Origin: Roseicella sp. DB1501 | GTDB taxonomy: Bacteria; Pseudomonadota; Alphaproteobacteria; Acetobacterales; Acetobacteraceae | Direction: 5' to 3' | Length of the DNA stretch: 64,000 nt | Assembly: GCF_013112485.1 (NCBI RefSeq) | Contig: NZ_JABFHG010000015.1 | Span: 55,351-119,350, forward strand | In this document: piece after piece, positions 1 to 10,304 of the stretch | Layout: every line of letters begins with the position of its first letter | Numbering within the stretch: the stretch's first letter is position 1 | Notes under the pieces: model-generated | What the model was told of the DNA's origin: nothing | Database searches by the model: none | The model's input: only the letters and a program-made list of their open reading frames with translations | Made by a program: the position numbers and the translations under genes

Positions 1-1
1 G

Positions 2-928
2 CGGGCGCAGATCGAGCGCCGGTGGTCGGTGCTGGAGCCGGAGCCGGATGCCAGCGGCACCACGGACGGCTTCTACCGCACCGACCGCTTTCCCGGCACG
101 GCCGCCCGCATGGCCCGCTACGAGGCGGAGGCGCCGGCGCTGGCCGAGGCGGCGGGGCTGGCGCTCGGCCTGGAGCGCGAGGGGCCGGGGCTGACGCATC
201 TCCTGCTCGCCACCTGCACCGGCTTCGCCGCGCCCGGCCTCGACCACTGGATCATCCGGCGCTTCGGCCTGCCCGGCTCGGTGGAGCGCAGCATCATCGG
301 CTTCATGGGCTGCCAGGCGGCGGTCAACGCGCTCAAGCTGGCGCATCACATCGTCCGCAGCGACCACCGCGCGCGGGTACTGGTGCTCAACCTCGAGCTC
401 TGCAGCCTGCACCTGCAACCGGCGAGCAGCCTCGACCAGCTGCTCTGCTTCCTGCTCTTCGCCGATGGCTGCTCGGCGGCGCTGGTCTCGGCCGAGCCGA
501 CTGGGCTGGCGATCGAGGGCTTCCACGCCGCGCTGGTGCCGCAGACCGCCGACCAGATCACCTGGCGCATCGGTGACGGCGGCTTCGACATGACCCTGTC
601 CGGCTTCGTCCCGCTGACCCTGGCCCGCGCCCTGCCCGACCAGGCGGAGGCCATCCTCGCCGGCCTGCCGGTCGAGGCGATCGATCTCTGGGCCGTGCAT
701 CCCGGGGGCCGCAGCGTGCTCGATGCCGTGGCGCGCGGCCTCGGCCTCGGCGAGGCGGCGCTCGATGTCAGCCGCGCCGTGCTGCGCGAGCATGGCAACA
801 TGTCCTCGGCGACGGTGATGTTCGTCCTTGCCCGCATGCTGGCCGGGGCGCGGCGGGGGCAGCGCGGCTGCGCCCTCGCCTTCGGCCCCGGCCTCTCGGC
901 CGAGACCATGCGTTTTCGGGTCGCTTAA
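2..928 (+). CDS. Type III polyketide synthase (chalcone synthase-like), 5' end outside window
   Basis: The protein is open from base 2, so the true start lies upstream and at least 309 codons are visible. Type III synthases are homodimers that extend an acyl-CoA starter with malonyl-CoA to make alkylpyrones, alkylresorcinols or phloroglucinols. All three catalytic residues are visible: the Cys in CTGFAAPGLD (codon 215-217), the His in HPGGRSVLDAV and the Asn in HGNMSSATVMF. The ending FGPGLSAE is also typical. It is followed by a methyltransferase and an FAD oxidoreductase, so the polyketide is probably methylated and oxidised. The starter unit and product cannot be read from sequence. Family confidence is high. 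Confidence 0.93.
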   Translation, partial: RAQIERRWSVLEPEPDASGTTDGFYRTDRFPGTAARMARYEAEAPALAEAAGLALGLEREGPGLTHLLLATCTGFAAPGLDHWIIRRFGLPGSVERSIIGFMGCQAAVNALKLAHHIVRSDHRARVLVLNLELCSLHLQPASSLDQLLCFLLFADGCSAALVSAEPTGLAIEGFHAALVPQTADQITWRIGDGGFDMTLSGFVPLTLARALPDQAEAILAGLPVEAIDLWAVHPGGRSVLDAVARGLGLGEAALDVSRAVLREHGNMSSATVMFVLARMLAGARRGQRGCALAFGPGLSAETMRFRVA

Positions 929-996
929 AGCGTGACTCACGCGATCAAGCAACGGCCTGGACCATGATGCGACCCTGTGTGAGCGGATCGTGGCCC

Positions 997-1100
997 AGAG
1001 CAGATCGCCGGAGGGCGGCATCGCCCGAAGGCGTGAATCTGCTCTGAAAACAACACGCCGGAGCATCTGCCGTGAACCGAAATGAAGTGGAGATGCTCTA
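997..1100 (+). repeat. Dispersed two-hairpin intergenic repeat, family 2, copy 1
   Basis: Arms AGAGCAGAT (997-1005) and ATCTGCTCT (1037-1045) are perfect inverted repeats enclosing a second stem (CGCC/GGCG, GGGC/GCCC). The core GCTCTGAAAACAACA (1041-1055) follows, then a second hairpin region GAGCATCTGCC to AGATGCTCTAG. The same architecture, inverted, is found at 20985-21090. This copy separates the polyketide synthase from the methyltransferase and ends 3 bases before the methyltransferase GTG start. Confidence 0.8.
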
Positions 1101-1103
1101 GCC

Positions 1104-1790
1104 GTGTTCGATCGGCGCAGCGCGGCGGCCGAGTGGATGGACGACGCGGCGGCGACCGAGGCCGCCTTCGCCGGGGCGCTGCGCGACCTCGCCCGCGTCA
1201 ACCGCCTCAGCCTCGCCTACCGCCCGGTGCTGCGCTGGCTGGACCGGCTGGTGGCCGAGACCGGGGCGCGCCGCCTCTCGGTGCTCGATGTCGGGGCCGG
1301 CGGCGGCGACACGCTGCTGCGGATCGCCGCCTGGGCCGAGCGCCGGGGGGTGACGGTGACGCTCACCGGGCTCGACCGCAGTCCCTGGGCCGCCCGCCAT
1401 GCCGCCGCCGCCGGAGTGCCGGCGGAATGGATCACCTGCGACCTCTTCGCCCTCGACCCGTCCCGGCGCTTCGACGTGGTGCTGTGCAGCCTCTTCGCCC
1501 ATCACCTGCCGGATCCGGAACTGGTGCGCTTCCTGCGCTGGCTGGAGGCGCGCGCCGGGCGCGGCTGGCTGATCTCCGACCTGCACCGGCACTGGCTGCC
1601 CTGGGGCTTCGTCTGGGGCGCCTTCCGGCTGCTGCGGCTCGACCCGATGGTGGTGCATGACGGCCCGGTCTCCATCGCCCGGGCCTTCACCCGCGCCGAT
1701 TGGGACGCGCTGCTCGCCGCGGCCGGGGTAGAGGCGGAGATCGCCTGGGCCTTCCCCTTCCGCTGGTCCGTCGGGCGCCGCCGCGGATGA
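1104..1790 (+). CDS. Class I SAM-dependent methyltransferase
   Basis: 228 aa starting at a GTG just after the intergenic repeat; there is no strong Shine-Dalgarno, so the start is only likely. The SAM-binding glycine loop VLDVGAGGGDT lies near residue 60, with the acidic residue of motif II in LTGLDRS. A post-I motif (DVVLCSLFAHHL) follows, as in UbiE-like methyltransferases. Its stop overlaps the next start as ATGA, indicating translational coupling. It probably methylates the product of the neighbouring type III polyketide synthase; that role is inferred only from position. Confidence 0.88.
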   Translation: MFDRRSAAAEWMDDAAATEAAFAGALRDLARVNRLSLAYRPVLRWLDRLVAETGARRLSVLDVGAGGGDTLLRIAAWAERRGVTVTLTGLDRSPWAARHAAAAGVPAEWITCDLFALDPSRRFDVVLCSLFAHHLPDPELVRFLRWLEARAGRGWLISDLHRHWLPWGFVWGAFRLLRLDPMVVHDGPVSIARAFTRADWDALLAAAGVEAEIAWAFPFRWSVGRRRG

Positions 1791-2890
1791 CGCGGCCCTC
1801 CGAAGAGGCGGAGGTGGCGGTGATCGGCGCCGGGCCGGCCGGCTGCGCGGCGGCGATCGGGCTGGCTCGCGGCGGCTGCCGCGTGCTGCTGCTCGATCGC
1901 CAGCCGACGCCGCGGGAGAGCGTCTGCGGCGAGTTCCTCGGCCCCGCCGCGGTCATCGCCCTGGCCGGACTCGGGCTCGATCCGGCCAGGCTCGGCGCGG
2001 TGCCGCTGCGCCGAGCCCGGATCGGCTGGGGCATGCGGGAGGCCGGCTTCGCCCTGCCCTTCTCCGCCTGGGCCCTGCCGCGGCAGGTGCTGGACGGCGC
2101 GCTGCGGGACGCCGCGGCGGCGGCGGGCGTCGCGCTGCGGCCGGGCCTCGCGGTGCAGGGGGCATGGCCCGAGGGAGCGGGTTGGCGGCTGCAGACGCCG
2201 GGCGGCGCCATCGCGGCGCGGCAGGTCGTGCTGGCCAGCGGCAAGCACGCGCTGCGCGGCCATCCGCGGGAGGGGGCGAGGCGGGGGGCGCTCGGCCTCA
2301 AGCTGCATCTGGAGGGCGGCGCGGCGGGAGAGGCGGTGACGCTGCTGCCCCTCGCCGGCGGCTATGCCGGGCTGCAGCCGCTGCCAGGCGGCGGCGCCAA
2401 TCTCTGCGCCGCGCTGCCGGGGAGCACCTTGGGCGGGACCATGGGCTGGGCGCGCGATCCCGCGGCTTTCCTGGCCCGGGTCGCGGCCGGCTCGGCGCTC
2501 GGCGCGCGGCTGCTGGCGGGGGCGCGGCCGGCCTGGGACCGGCCGCTCGCCATCGCCGGCATTCCTTACGGCTTCCGCCAGGCGGCGACGGGGCCGGCGG
2601 GCCTGTACCGCGTCGGCGACCAGGCAGCGGTGATCCCGAGCCTTGCCGGGGAGGGCATCGCCCTCGCCCTGCATTCCGGGCTGGCGGCGGCGGCGGCGAT
2701 CCTGGCCGGCGTGCCGGCGGTGGCGTTCCAGGCCCGCTGGCGGGCGCGGGTCGCGGGACCGATGCGCTGGGCGGGGCTTGGCGCCTGGGCCCTGCGGCAG
2801 GCGCCCGGCGCCGCGGTCGCCGCGGCGCGGCTGGCCCCGGCGGCGCGGCTGGTCGCCTGGCGGACGCGGCTGGGGGCGGAGGGCGGCTGA
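1787..2890 (+). CDS. FAD-dependent oxidoreductase, geranylgeranyl-reductase-like
   Basis: 367 aa. The N-terminus carries the dinucleotide-binding loop VIGAGPAGCAAA with an acidic residue ending the second strand (LLLDRQ). The motif ESVCGEFLG is typical of the geranylgeranyl reductase/halogenase-like flavoprotein group, and the second FAD motif GLYRVGDQAAVIPSLAGEGI is near residue 280. The start overlaps the upstream methyltransferase by four bases. It probably hydroxylates, oxidises or reduces the polyketide made by the operon. The substrate is unknown; family assignment is good. Confidence 0.87.
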   Translation: MTRPSEEAEVAVIGAGPAGCAAAIGLARGGCRVLLLDRQPTPRESVCGEFLGPAAVIALAGLGLDPARLGAVPLRRARIGWGMREAGFALPFSAWALPRQVLDGALRDAAAAAGVALRPGLAVQGAWPEGAGWRLQTPGGAIAARQVVLASGKHALRGHPREGARRGALGLKLHLEGGAAGEAVTLLPLAGGYAGLQPLPGGGANLCAALPGSTLGGTMGWARDPAAFLARVAAGSALGARLLAGARPAWDRPLAIAGIPYGFRQAATGPAGLYRVGDQAAVIPSLAGEGIALALHSGLAAAAAILAGVPAVAFQARWRARVAGPMRWAGLGAWALRQAPGAAVAAARLAPAARLVAWRTRLGAEGG

Positions 2891-2904
2891 GCCTGCCGTA
2901 CCCC

Positions 2905-3321
2905 TCAGCCCGGATCGAGGGTGGTCAGCGCCGTCTCGCCCGTATCCACCACGAAGACGGCGAGCAGCGTCGCCGGCGCGCTGTCGCTGGCATTGGCGCT
3001 GACGACGTGGTGGTCGCCGGGCGCCTCGGTGAAGCTCTCGCCCTTGCGGTAGACCCGCGCCGGCGCCTGGTTCACCGCGCTGCGGATGGCGCCGTCGAGC
3101 ACCGTCGCGGTGATGAAGGCGGAGGCGGCGTGTCGATGCGCCGGCGTCGCCGCGCCCGGCCCGTATTCGACCAGCACGCCCTTCAGGCTCTTGCCGGGCA
3201 CGGTCGGCAGGACCTGGTCGAAGAGGACCGTCACCCGGGACTGGCCAGGGCCGGGCGCCTCGGCGCGCGCGACGATCGGGGCGAGGAGCAGCGCGGCGGC
3301 GAGCAGCAGGGCTCTCGGCAT
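2905..3321 (-). CDS. Secreted cupin-domain protein
   Basis: 138 aa with a clear signal peptide (MPRALLLAAALLLAPIVARAEA). The mature part is a single small beta-barrel with the cupin metal motif region around AHRHAASAF. The start is chosen because a GGAG lies 8 bases upstream and the signal peptide begins there; the longer upstream reading adds an unlikely arginine-rich lead. It converges with the flavoprotein gene. Similar small periplasmic cupins are uncharacterised sensors or enzymes, so no reaction is proposed. Confidence 0.8.
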   Translation of the reverse strand: MPRALLLAAALLLAPIVARAEAPGPGQSRVTVLFDQVLPTVPGKSLKGVLVEYGPGAATPAHRHAASAFITATVLDGAIRSAVNQAPARVYRKGESFTEAPGDHHVVSANASDSAPATLLAVFVVDTGETALTTLDPG

Positions 3322-3436
3322 CTCGGATCTCCAGGAGTTCGGCATGGCCGGGCGCCGGGACATTGCCGCCGCCGAAAGCATGACGAGGCGCCGCCGCCCG
3401 GCGTGACGCGGCGGGCGACGGTGCCGCGGGAAAGGC

Positions 3437-4405
3437 TCAATCGATGGTCAGGCCGAGCCGCGCCACCATCTGCTTCTCGTACTCCACCCGCGCCTTGGCG
3501 AAGGCCAGGTAGTCCGCCGGGCCGAGATATTCCTGCGGCATGTCCCAGCGGCGGATGATCGCCTGGCTCGCCTCGTCCTCCAGCGCCTTGCGGAAGGCGC
3601 GGTGCAGCACGTCGACGATCGCCGGGTCCAGCCCCTTCGGTCCGGCGATGCCATAGGGCGAGGTGACGGTCATGCCGTAGCCGAGGTCGTGCAGCGTCGG
3701 CGCCTCGGGGAAGGCGGCCAGCCGCTCCCGCGTCCAGACCGAGAGCAGGCGGAACTCCCCCGCCTCGACATTCGGCCGCCAGGCGGCGCTGTCGGCCACC
3801 ACGTCGATCTGCCGGCCGAGCAGCGCCGTCACCCCCTCCTGCGCGCCGCGGAAGGGCACATGCGTCATCTGCACGCCCTCGCGGCCGCAGATCTCCTCCA
3901 TGGCGATGTGGTTGGTGGTGGCGATGCCGCTGGTCGAGAAGGTGAGCTCGCCGGGCCGCTTCCGCGCCGCGGCGATCAGATCCGCGAAGCTGCGATGGGG
4001 GCTGTCGCTACGCACCACCGTACCGAAGAGGAAGCCGCTCACCTGCATGACGTAGGTGAAGTCGGCGATCGGGTCCCAGGTCTTCTGCTTCGTCAGGAAG
4101 GGGTGGCGCAGGATCGAGAGGTGGTGGTGCGCCAGGGTGTAGCCATCCGGCTGCGCCTGGTTGACCAGGAACAGCGCCGCCTGGGTGCCGCGGGCGCCGG
4201 GCCGGTTCTCGATCACCACCGACTGGCCGAGATCCTTCTGCACGATCTCGAACATCTGCCGGTGCAGCGCATCCAGCGCGCCGCCGGGCGGCCAGGGGAT
4301 GAGGAAGCGGATCGAGCGGTTGGGGTAGCGGCCCTGGCCGAGGGCGGGCGCGGCGAGGCCGGCGCCGAGGCCGAGCAGGGCCGCGCGACGGGCGATGGCT
4401 GGCAT
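3437..4405 (-). CDS. Bug-type tripartite tricarboxylate transporter substrate-binding protein
   Basis: 322 aa. The N-terminus is a twin-arginine-like/Sec signal (ARRAALLGLGAGLAAPALGQG), followed by the family entry YPNRSIRFLIPWPPGG and the ligand-loop region ENRPGARGTQAA. Bug proteins are periplasmic receptors for carboxylates. No TctA or TctB permease is present nearby, which is usual for this expanded family. It is a close paralogue of the protein at 57950-58945: both carry TLAHHHLS, RHPFLT and a YEKQMV near the C-terminus. The gene lies 34 bases downstream of another Bug gene on the same strand, so the two are probably cotranscribed. Confidence 0.93.
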   Translation of the reverse strand: MPAIARRAALLGLGAGLAAPALGQGRYPNRSIRFLIPWPPGGALDALHRQMFEIVQKDLGQSVVIENRPGARGTQAALFLVNQAQPDGYTLAHHHLSILRHPFLTKQKTWDPIADFTYVMQVSGFLFGTVVRSDSPHRSFADLIAAARKRPGELTFSTSGIATTNHIAMEEICGREGVQMTHVPFRGAQEGVTALLGRQIDVVADSAAWRPNVEAGEFRLLSVWTRERLAAFPEAPTLHDLGYGMTVTSPYGIAGPKGLDPAIVDVLHRAFRKALEDEASQAIIRRWDMPQEYLGPADYLAFAKARVEYEKQMVARLGLTID

Positions 4406-4439
4406 GGGCGTGCTGTCTCCCGGATGGTCCGCGGCGCGC

Positions 4440-5426
4440 TCAATCGATGCGGAGGTTGAGCTTCTTTGCCATCGCCTGCTCGTATTCCGCGCGCCGGGCG
4501 ATGAAGCCGCGATAGTCCTTGTTCGAGTAGTATTCGAGCGGCATGTCGAATTGCGTGCGCACCGCCGCATTGGCGGGGTCCATCAGCGCCGCCTTGAAGG
4601 CATCGTGCAGCAGCTGCACCACGCCGGGGTCCATCCCCTTCGGGCCGGAGATGCCGTAGGGCGAGGTGATCACCATGTCGTAGCCGAGCTCCTTCAGCGT
4701 CGGCGCCTCCGGGAAGCGGGGCGAGCGCTCGGCGGTCCAGACGCAGAGCAGGCGGAGCTGCCCGCCCTCGACCAGCGGCGTCCAGGCGGAGCTGTCGGCG
4801 ACGCTCATCACCTCCCCCGCCGCCACGGCCACCGCCGCCTCGTTGGAGGCGCGGTAGGGCACATGCACCAGCTCGATCTTCTCCCGCGCCGAGATCTCTT
4901 CCATCGCCAGGTGGTTGGTGGTGGCGATGCCGGAGGTGGCGTAGGTCAGCCGCCCGGGATTGGCGCGGGCATAGGCGAGGTAGTCCTGCCAGGTACGGAT
5001 CGGGCCGTCGGCCTTGACCACGATGCCGAACATCCAGCCGCAGAGGCCGATGACATGGGTGAAGTCGCCCACCGGGTCCCAGGGCGGCGTCCGCACGATA
5101 TAGGGCCGCCGCACGACCGACATATGCATCTGCGACAGGGCGTAGCCGTCGGGCCGTGCCTGGGTGGCGAGGAATTGCGCGCCGAGCGTGCCGGAGGCGC
5201 CGGGCCGGTTCTCCACCAGCACCGGCTGGCCGAGCGTCTTCGAAGCCAGCTCGGCCAGCGAGCGGAGCTGCGCATCGGCCGAGCCGCCGGGCGGCCAGGG
5301 GACGATCAGGCGGATCGGCCTGTCCGGGAAACGTCCCTGGGCGAGGGCGGGCGCGGCGAGCGGAGCGGCGGCCAGCATCCCGGCGAGGAGCTGGCGGCGG
5401 CGGGGCGGGACTCCGGCGAGCGGCAT
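4440..5426 (-). CDS. Bug-type tripartite tricarboxylate transporter substrate-binding protein
   Basis: 328 aa with an arginine-containing signal peptide ending APALAQG, then FPDRPIRLIVPWPPGG and ENRPGASGT, the hallmarks of Bug receptors. GGAGGAAC lies just upstream of the chosen ATG. Together with the gene at 3437-4405 it forms a tandem receptor pair on the minus strand. The two share the C-terminal block SPYGI.GPKG, so they probably arose by duplication and now bind different carboxylates. No permease subunits are adjacent. Confidence 0.93.
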   Translation of the reverse strand: MPLAGVPPRRRQLLAGMLAAAPLAAPALAQGRFPDRPIRLIVPWPPGGSADAQLRSLAELASKTLGQPVLVENRPGASGTLGAQFLATQARPDGYALSQMHMSVVRRPYIVRTPPWDPVGDFTHVIGLCGWMFGIVVKADGPIRTWQDYLAYARANPGRLTYATSGIATTNHLAMEEISAREKIELVHVPYRASNEAAVAVAAGEVMSVADSSAWTPLVEGGQLRLLCVWTAERSPRFPEAPTLKELGYDMVITSPYGISGPKGMDPGVVQLLHDAFKAALMDPANAAVRTQFDMPLEYYSNKDYRGFIARRAEYEQAMAKKLNLRID

Positions 5427-5753
5427 GGCGTTCCTCCATCTTGGTTGCCGACACTCTGCCGGTCCCGCGCGGGGAGGAAAAGGTCGAGCGGCAGCGGCAT
5501 CCCGCCGCGCCGGGGAGGCCGGATTCGGGCGCGAGATTGCCGGTTGCTTGCATCGGCGTCGGATCGGCGCCTTGGGCGTTCCCGCCGGATGACGATCTGC
5601 TCTAGGGTCGCCGCGGCGAGGCCGGCGGCGAATTGGCAGGGTCCGGGCATCCCGCGGCGCCCAGGGGCGCGGCCGCCGATGCCGGCCCGTGCCCGCCGCC
5701 TGCCGCCCGCTCCCTGCCGCCCCTCCCCAAACCCACCAAGGAGACCGCACCCG

Positions 5754-6737
5754 ATGCGCCTGACCGGCTCCCTGCTGCTCGCCGCCCTGCTCACCGGCCC
5801 CGCTCTCGCCCAACCCGCGACCGAGCCCCTGCCGCAGGCGCTCTACGACACCATGGTCAAGGGCAATGGCCGCATCTATCCGGGCTACCGGGTGAACCAC
5901 GCCAAGGGCGCGCTCTACGAAGGCAGCTTCACCCCCTCCGCCGAGGCGGCGAAGCTCAGCAAGGCGCCGCACCTGCAATCGACGCCCTCCAGCCTGCTGC
6001 TGCGCTATTCGGATGCCGGCGGCATGCCCGAGGTGGCGGACAACGCCGCCTCCTCGGCGGTGCGCGGCCTCTCCTTCACCTTCACCCTGCCCGACGGCAC
6101 GGCGACCGACCTGATGATGATCAACGTCCCGGTCTTCGTGACGCGCCGGCCGGAGGATTTCCTCGGCCTGATGCAGGCGGCGCAGGCGACGAAGCCCGAC
6201 ATGCCGCAGCCGACGCCGATCGCCCGCTTCCTCGCCGAGCATGAGGAGGCGCGCCGTTTCGTCACCATGGCCAAGCCCATGCCGCAGAGCTTCGCCACCG
6301 AGCAATTCTACGCCCTGCACGCCTACCGCCTGACCAATGCGGCGGGCGAGAGCCACTTCGTTCGCTTCCGCCTGGTGCCGGAGGCCGGCACCGCCTACCG
6401 GGCGCCGGACAGCGTCGCCGGCCTGCCGCGCGACGTGCTGTTCGACGAGCTGGGCACCCGCGTCGCCATGGGCCCGGTGCGCTACCGGCTGGTCGCCCAG
6501 CTCGCCGCCGCCGGCGACCAGACCGCCGACCCGTCCGAGCCCTGGCCGGTGGACCGGCCGCTGGTGGAGCTCGGCATGGTCAGCGTCACCCAGGCGGTGC
6601 CGGACGGGCCGCTCGCCGAGCGCAAGATCGGCTTCCTGCCGAACCGGGTGCTGCCGGGGCTCGACCTCTCGGACGACCCCTTCCTCAAGGTCCGGTCCGA
6701 TGTCTACGCCATCGCCTTCCCGGCGCGGCAGCAATAG
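5754..6737 (+). CDS. Secreted catalase-family (SrpA-like) heme peroxidase
   Basis: 327 aa, with a signal peptide (MRLTGSLLLAALLTGPALAQ) and AAGGAGA upstream of the ATG. The body matches the short catalase-related peroxidases: NHAKGALYEGSFTPS carries the distal His, RYSDAGGMPEVADN and RGLSFTF give the heme-pocket blocks, and VFVTRRPEDF follows. These short periplasmic members lack the C-terminal part of true catalases and act as organic peroxidases. It appears monocistronic, in front of a separate lipoamide dehydrogenase gene. Confidence 0.87.
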   Translation: MRLTGSLLLAALLTGPALAQPATEPLPQALYDTMVKGNGRIYPGYRVNHAKGALYEGSFTPSAEAAKLSKAPHLQSTPSSLLLRYSDAGGMPEVADNAASSAVRGLSFTFTLPDGTATDLMMINVPVFVTRRPEDFLGLMQAAQATKPDMPQPTPIARFLAEHEEARRFVTMAKPMPQSFATEQFYALHAYRLTNAAGESHFVRFRLVPEAGTAYRAPDSVAGLPRDVLFDELGTRVAMGPVRYRLVAQLAAAGDQTADPSEPWPVDRPLVELGMVSVTQAVPDGPLAERKIGFLPNRVLPGLDLSDDPFLKVRSDVYAIAFPARQQ

Positions 6738-6875
6738 CGCCTTCCCCACGCCGTCGCCGCGCGCCGTCGCCGGCCCTCGCCCATCCGGCCGCCGGCCTTG
6801 CGCCGGTGCGCCGATGGGGCCACTTTCCGCGCGCATTCCGTCCCATTCCAAGGCCGCAAGGATTCCGATCGCCCC

Positions 6876-8267
<1,392 letters not shown>

Positions 8268-8296
8268 TCGCGGCCCCGATTGCGGCGCGCCGCCGC

Positions 8297-8557
8297 TCAG
8301 CCCGGTGGCGGCGCCACCACCAGCGCCGCCAGCCGCCGCACCGCGGGCAGCACGACGAGCAGCGTCGGGAAGCCGATGGCCCAGGACATCGCCCAGGCGG
8401 CGGGCCAGGCGCGCAGGAATTCCTGGCCCGGGCCGAGCGCGCGCAGGGTCGAGATGCCCGAGATGATGAAGGTCATCATGAGCGAGAGGAAGAAGGGCAG
8501 CACCACCGCGCCATAGCGCGGCGGCAGCTTCCTCGGACGGGGAAGGGACAAGGACAT
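8297..8557 (-). CDS. Small DUF2798-type membrane protein
   Basis: 86 aa with two predicted membrane helices (VLPFFLSLMMTFIISGIS and AWAMSWAIGFPTLLVVLP) and the short loop RALGPGQEFLRAWPAAW between them. Size, topology and these motifs fit DUF2798. No function is known for the family. It converges on lpdA with a 29-base gap. Confidence 0.78.
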   Translation of the reverse strand: MSLSLPRPRKLPPRYGAVVLPFFLSLMMTFIISGISTLRALGPGQEFLRAWPAAWAMSWAIGFPTLLVVLPAVRRLAALVVAPPPG

Positions 8558-8852
8558 CAACCTGTCTCGCAGATCTGGCCCGGACGGCGGTGCGGCACGG
8601 TGAAGGCAATCGACCAGCATCCATCCCCGCCATGCGACGGGCCTTGGTGGATGCGTTGCCTGACGTGAGACGCTTACGGCCGGGCGACAACCGGGCCCCC
8701 GCTTCTACCCTCCGTCCCGCCCGCTGCCAAGCAGTACCCTCACGGCCCCCCGCCGGGCCGGCCACGGCCGCGTGAATTCGCCCTGCGATCAAGCCCCTGG
8801 CACGGATTGGGTTCACCTTCGAACTCAAGTCGCGGTAATCTGGCGCCCGACC
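8558..8852. other. Intergenic region upstream of the D12 methylase
   Basis: About 295 bases between two divergently transcribed genes. No reading frame looks like a gene. An upstream in-frame extension of the methylase (from 8772) lacks conserved residues and is rejected. Promoters for both genes must lie here, but no convincing -35/-10 pair stands out. Confidence 0.5.
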
Positions 8853-9899
8853 ATGATCAAATATATCGGCTCCAAGCGGGCGCTGCTCAGCCACATCCTG
8901 GCCGCGATCGGTGCCGCCGCCCCGGCCGGCGCGACGCTGCTCGACCTCTTCTCGGGCACCGCCCGGGTCGGGCATGCGCTGAAGCGCGCCGGCTATCGCG
9001 TGGTGTCGAACGACCACAACGCCTTCGCGCATCGCCTGGCCACCTGCTACGTGCAGGCCGATGCCGAGCGCTGGGCGGCGACGGCGGGGCGCATCCTCGC
9101 CGACCTGCAGCGCCTGCCGCCGCGCCCGGGCTGGTTCACCGAGACCTATTGCCGCGCCGCCCGCTACCTGCATCCGGAGAATGGCGCGAAGGTCGAGGCG
9201 ATCCGCGAGGCGATCGCCGGGCTCGGCGCCGAGCCGGAGCTGGAGGCCATCCTGCTCACCGCGCTGCTCGAGGCCGCGGACCGGGTGGATTCCACGGCCG
9301 GGCTGCAGATGGCCTACATGAAGCAATGGGCGAAGCGGGCCTTGCAGCCGCTGCAGCTCCGCCTGCCGGCGCTGCTGCCGCGCCCCACGGCCGGCGCCTG
9401 CCGCGCCCTTTGCGACGAGGCCGAGATCGCCGCCGCCGCGGTCGAATGCGACCTCGCCTATCTCGACCCGCCCTACAACCAGCATTCCTACCTGCGGAAC
9501 TACCATGTCTGGGAGACGCTGGTCCGCTGGGACCAGCCGGAGGTCTATGGCGTGGCGCAGAAGCGCATGGATTGCCGCACCCGCCTGTCGGATTTCAACA
9601 GCCGCCGCCGCATCGGGCCGGCGCTGACGCGGACCGTGGCGGCGCTGCGCTGCCCTGCGGTCATCGTCTCCTTCAACGACGAGGGCTATCTTGCCCGGGC
9701 GGAGCTCGAGGCCATGCTGGCCGCCCGCGGCCATGTGCAGGTGATCGAGATTCCCTATGGACGCTATGTCGGCGCCAAGATCGGCATCCACAACCCTAAG
9801 GGCGAGAAGGTCGGGCAGACCGGCCGCCTCACCAATGTCGAATACCTGTTCCTCGCCACCGAGCGCCGCCTTTCCCTGCCGGCGCCGCGCGCTGCCTGA
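8853..9899 (+). CDS. D12-class N6-adenine DNA methyltransferase, orphan
   Basis: 348 aa from an ATG giving the classical start MIKYIGSKRALL. The SAM motif DLFSGTARVG is at residues 31-40 and the catalytic DPPY at 205-208, with QHSYLRNYHVWETLV after it, as in Dam/DpnM-like enzymes. No restriction endonuclease is adjacent, so this is probably a solitary methylase, either regulatory or a remnant of a restriction-modification system. The recognition site cannot be predicted. The 10-base gap to the next gene suggests cotranscription. Confidence 0.88.
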   Translation: MIKYIGSKRALLSHILAAIGAAAPAGATLLDLFSGTARVGHALKRAGYRVVSNDHNAFAHRLATCYVQADAERWAATAGRILADLQRLPPRPGWFTETYCRAARYLHPENGAKVEAIREAIAGLGAEPELEAILLTALLEAADRVDSTAGLQMAYMKQWAKRALQPLQLRLPALLPRPTAGACRALCDEAEIAAAAVECDLAYLDPPYNQHSYLRNYHVWETLVRWDQPEVYGVAQKRMDCRTRLSDFNSRRRIGPALTRTVAALRCPAVIVSFNDEGYLARAELEAMLAARGHVQVIEIPYGRYVGAKIGIHNPKGEKVGQTGRLTNVEYLFLATERRLSLPAPRAA

Positions 9900-9908
9900 G
9901 CGCGGCGC

Positions 9909-10223
9909 ATGAACGGTGATGGCAAGCGGCTGCCGGTGGAGGCTGGGCCGCCGCGGGGCAGCCCCTCGCTGCCGCGCAAGCTGGCCGGGTTCGGGATGCT
10001 CGGCCTCGGCCTGCTCGGCATGGTGCTGCCGGTGCTGCAGGGCTTCCTCTTCCTGGCGCTCGGCCTGTTCATCCTGCGCGACCAGTATGACTGGGCGCGG
10101 GCGGGCATGACGCGGCTCCGCATGCGCTTCCCGCGGCAGATCGAGGGCGTCGAGGCGATGGAGGCGCGGCTGGTCGGCTGGTCGCGCCGGCAGGGCGAAA
10201 GGCTGCGCCGGCTGCTGCCCTGA
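9909..10223 (+). CDS. Small PGPGW/DUF454-like membrane protein
   Basis: 104 aa. A central hydrophobic hairpin (FGMLGLGLLGMVLPVLQG, then FLFLALGLFILRDQYDWA) is flanked by basic segments. The LP..G turn between the helices and the following charged tail resemble the PGPGW and DUF454 families of small inner-membrane proteins. It lies 9 bases after the methylase stop. Function unknown. Confidence 0.7.
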   Translation: MNGDGKRLPVEAGPPRGSPSLPRKLAGFGMLGLGLLGMVLPVLQGFLFLALGLFILRDQYDWARAGMTRLRMRFPRQIEGVEAMEARLVGWSRRQGERLRRLLP

Positions 10224-10304
10224 CCGCGGCGGATGCAGGCCGGTCGCGGACGACCCGGCGGGCCATCCGCTTGGCAGCAGGGACAGAGGCGCGAGAGTGC
10301 GGCC

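Noticed and set aside
8772..8852. N-terminal extension of the D12 methylase
   Set aside because: Family members start at the MIKYIGSKR block; the extension has no conserved residues.
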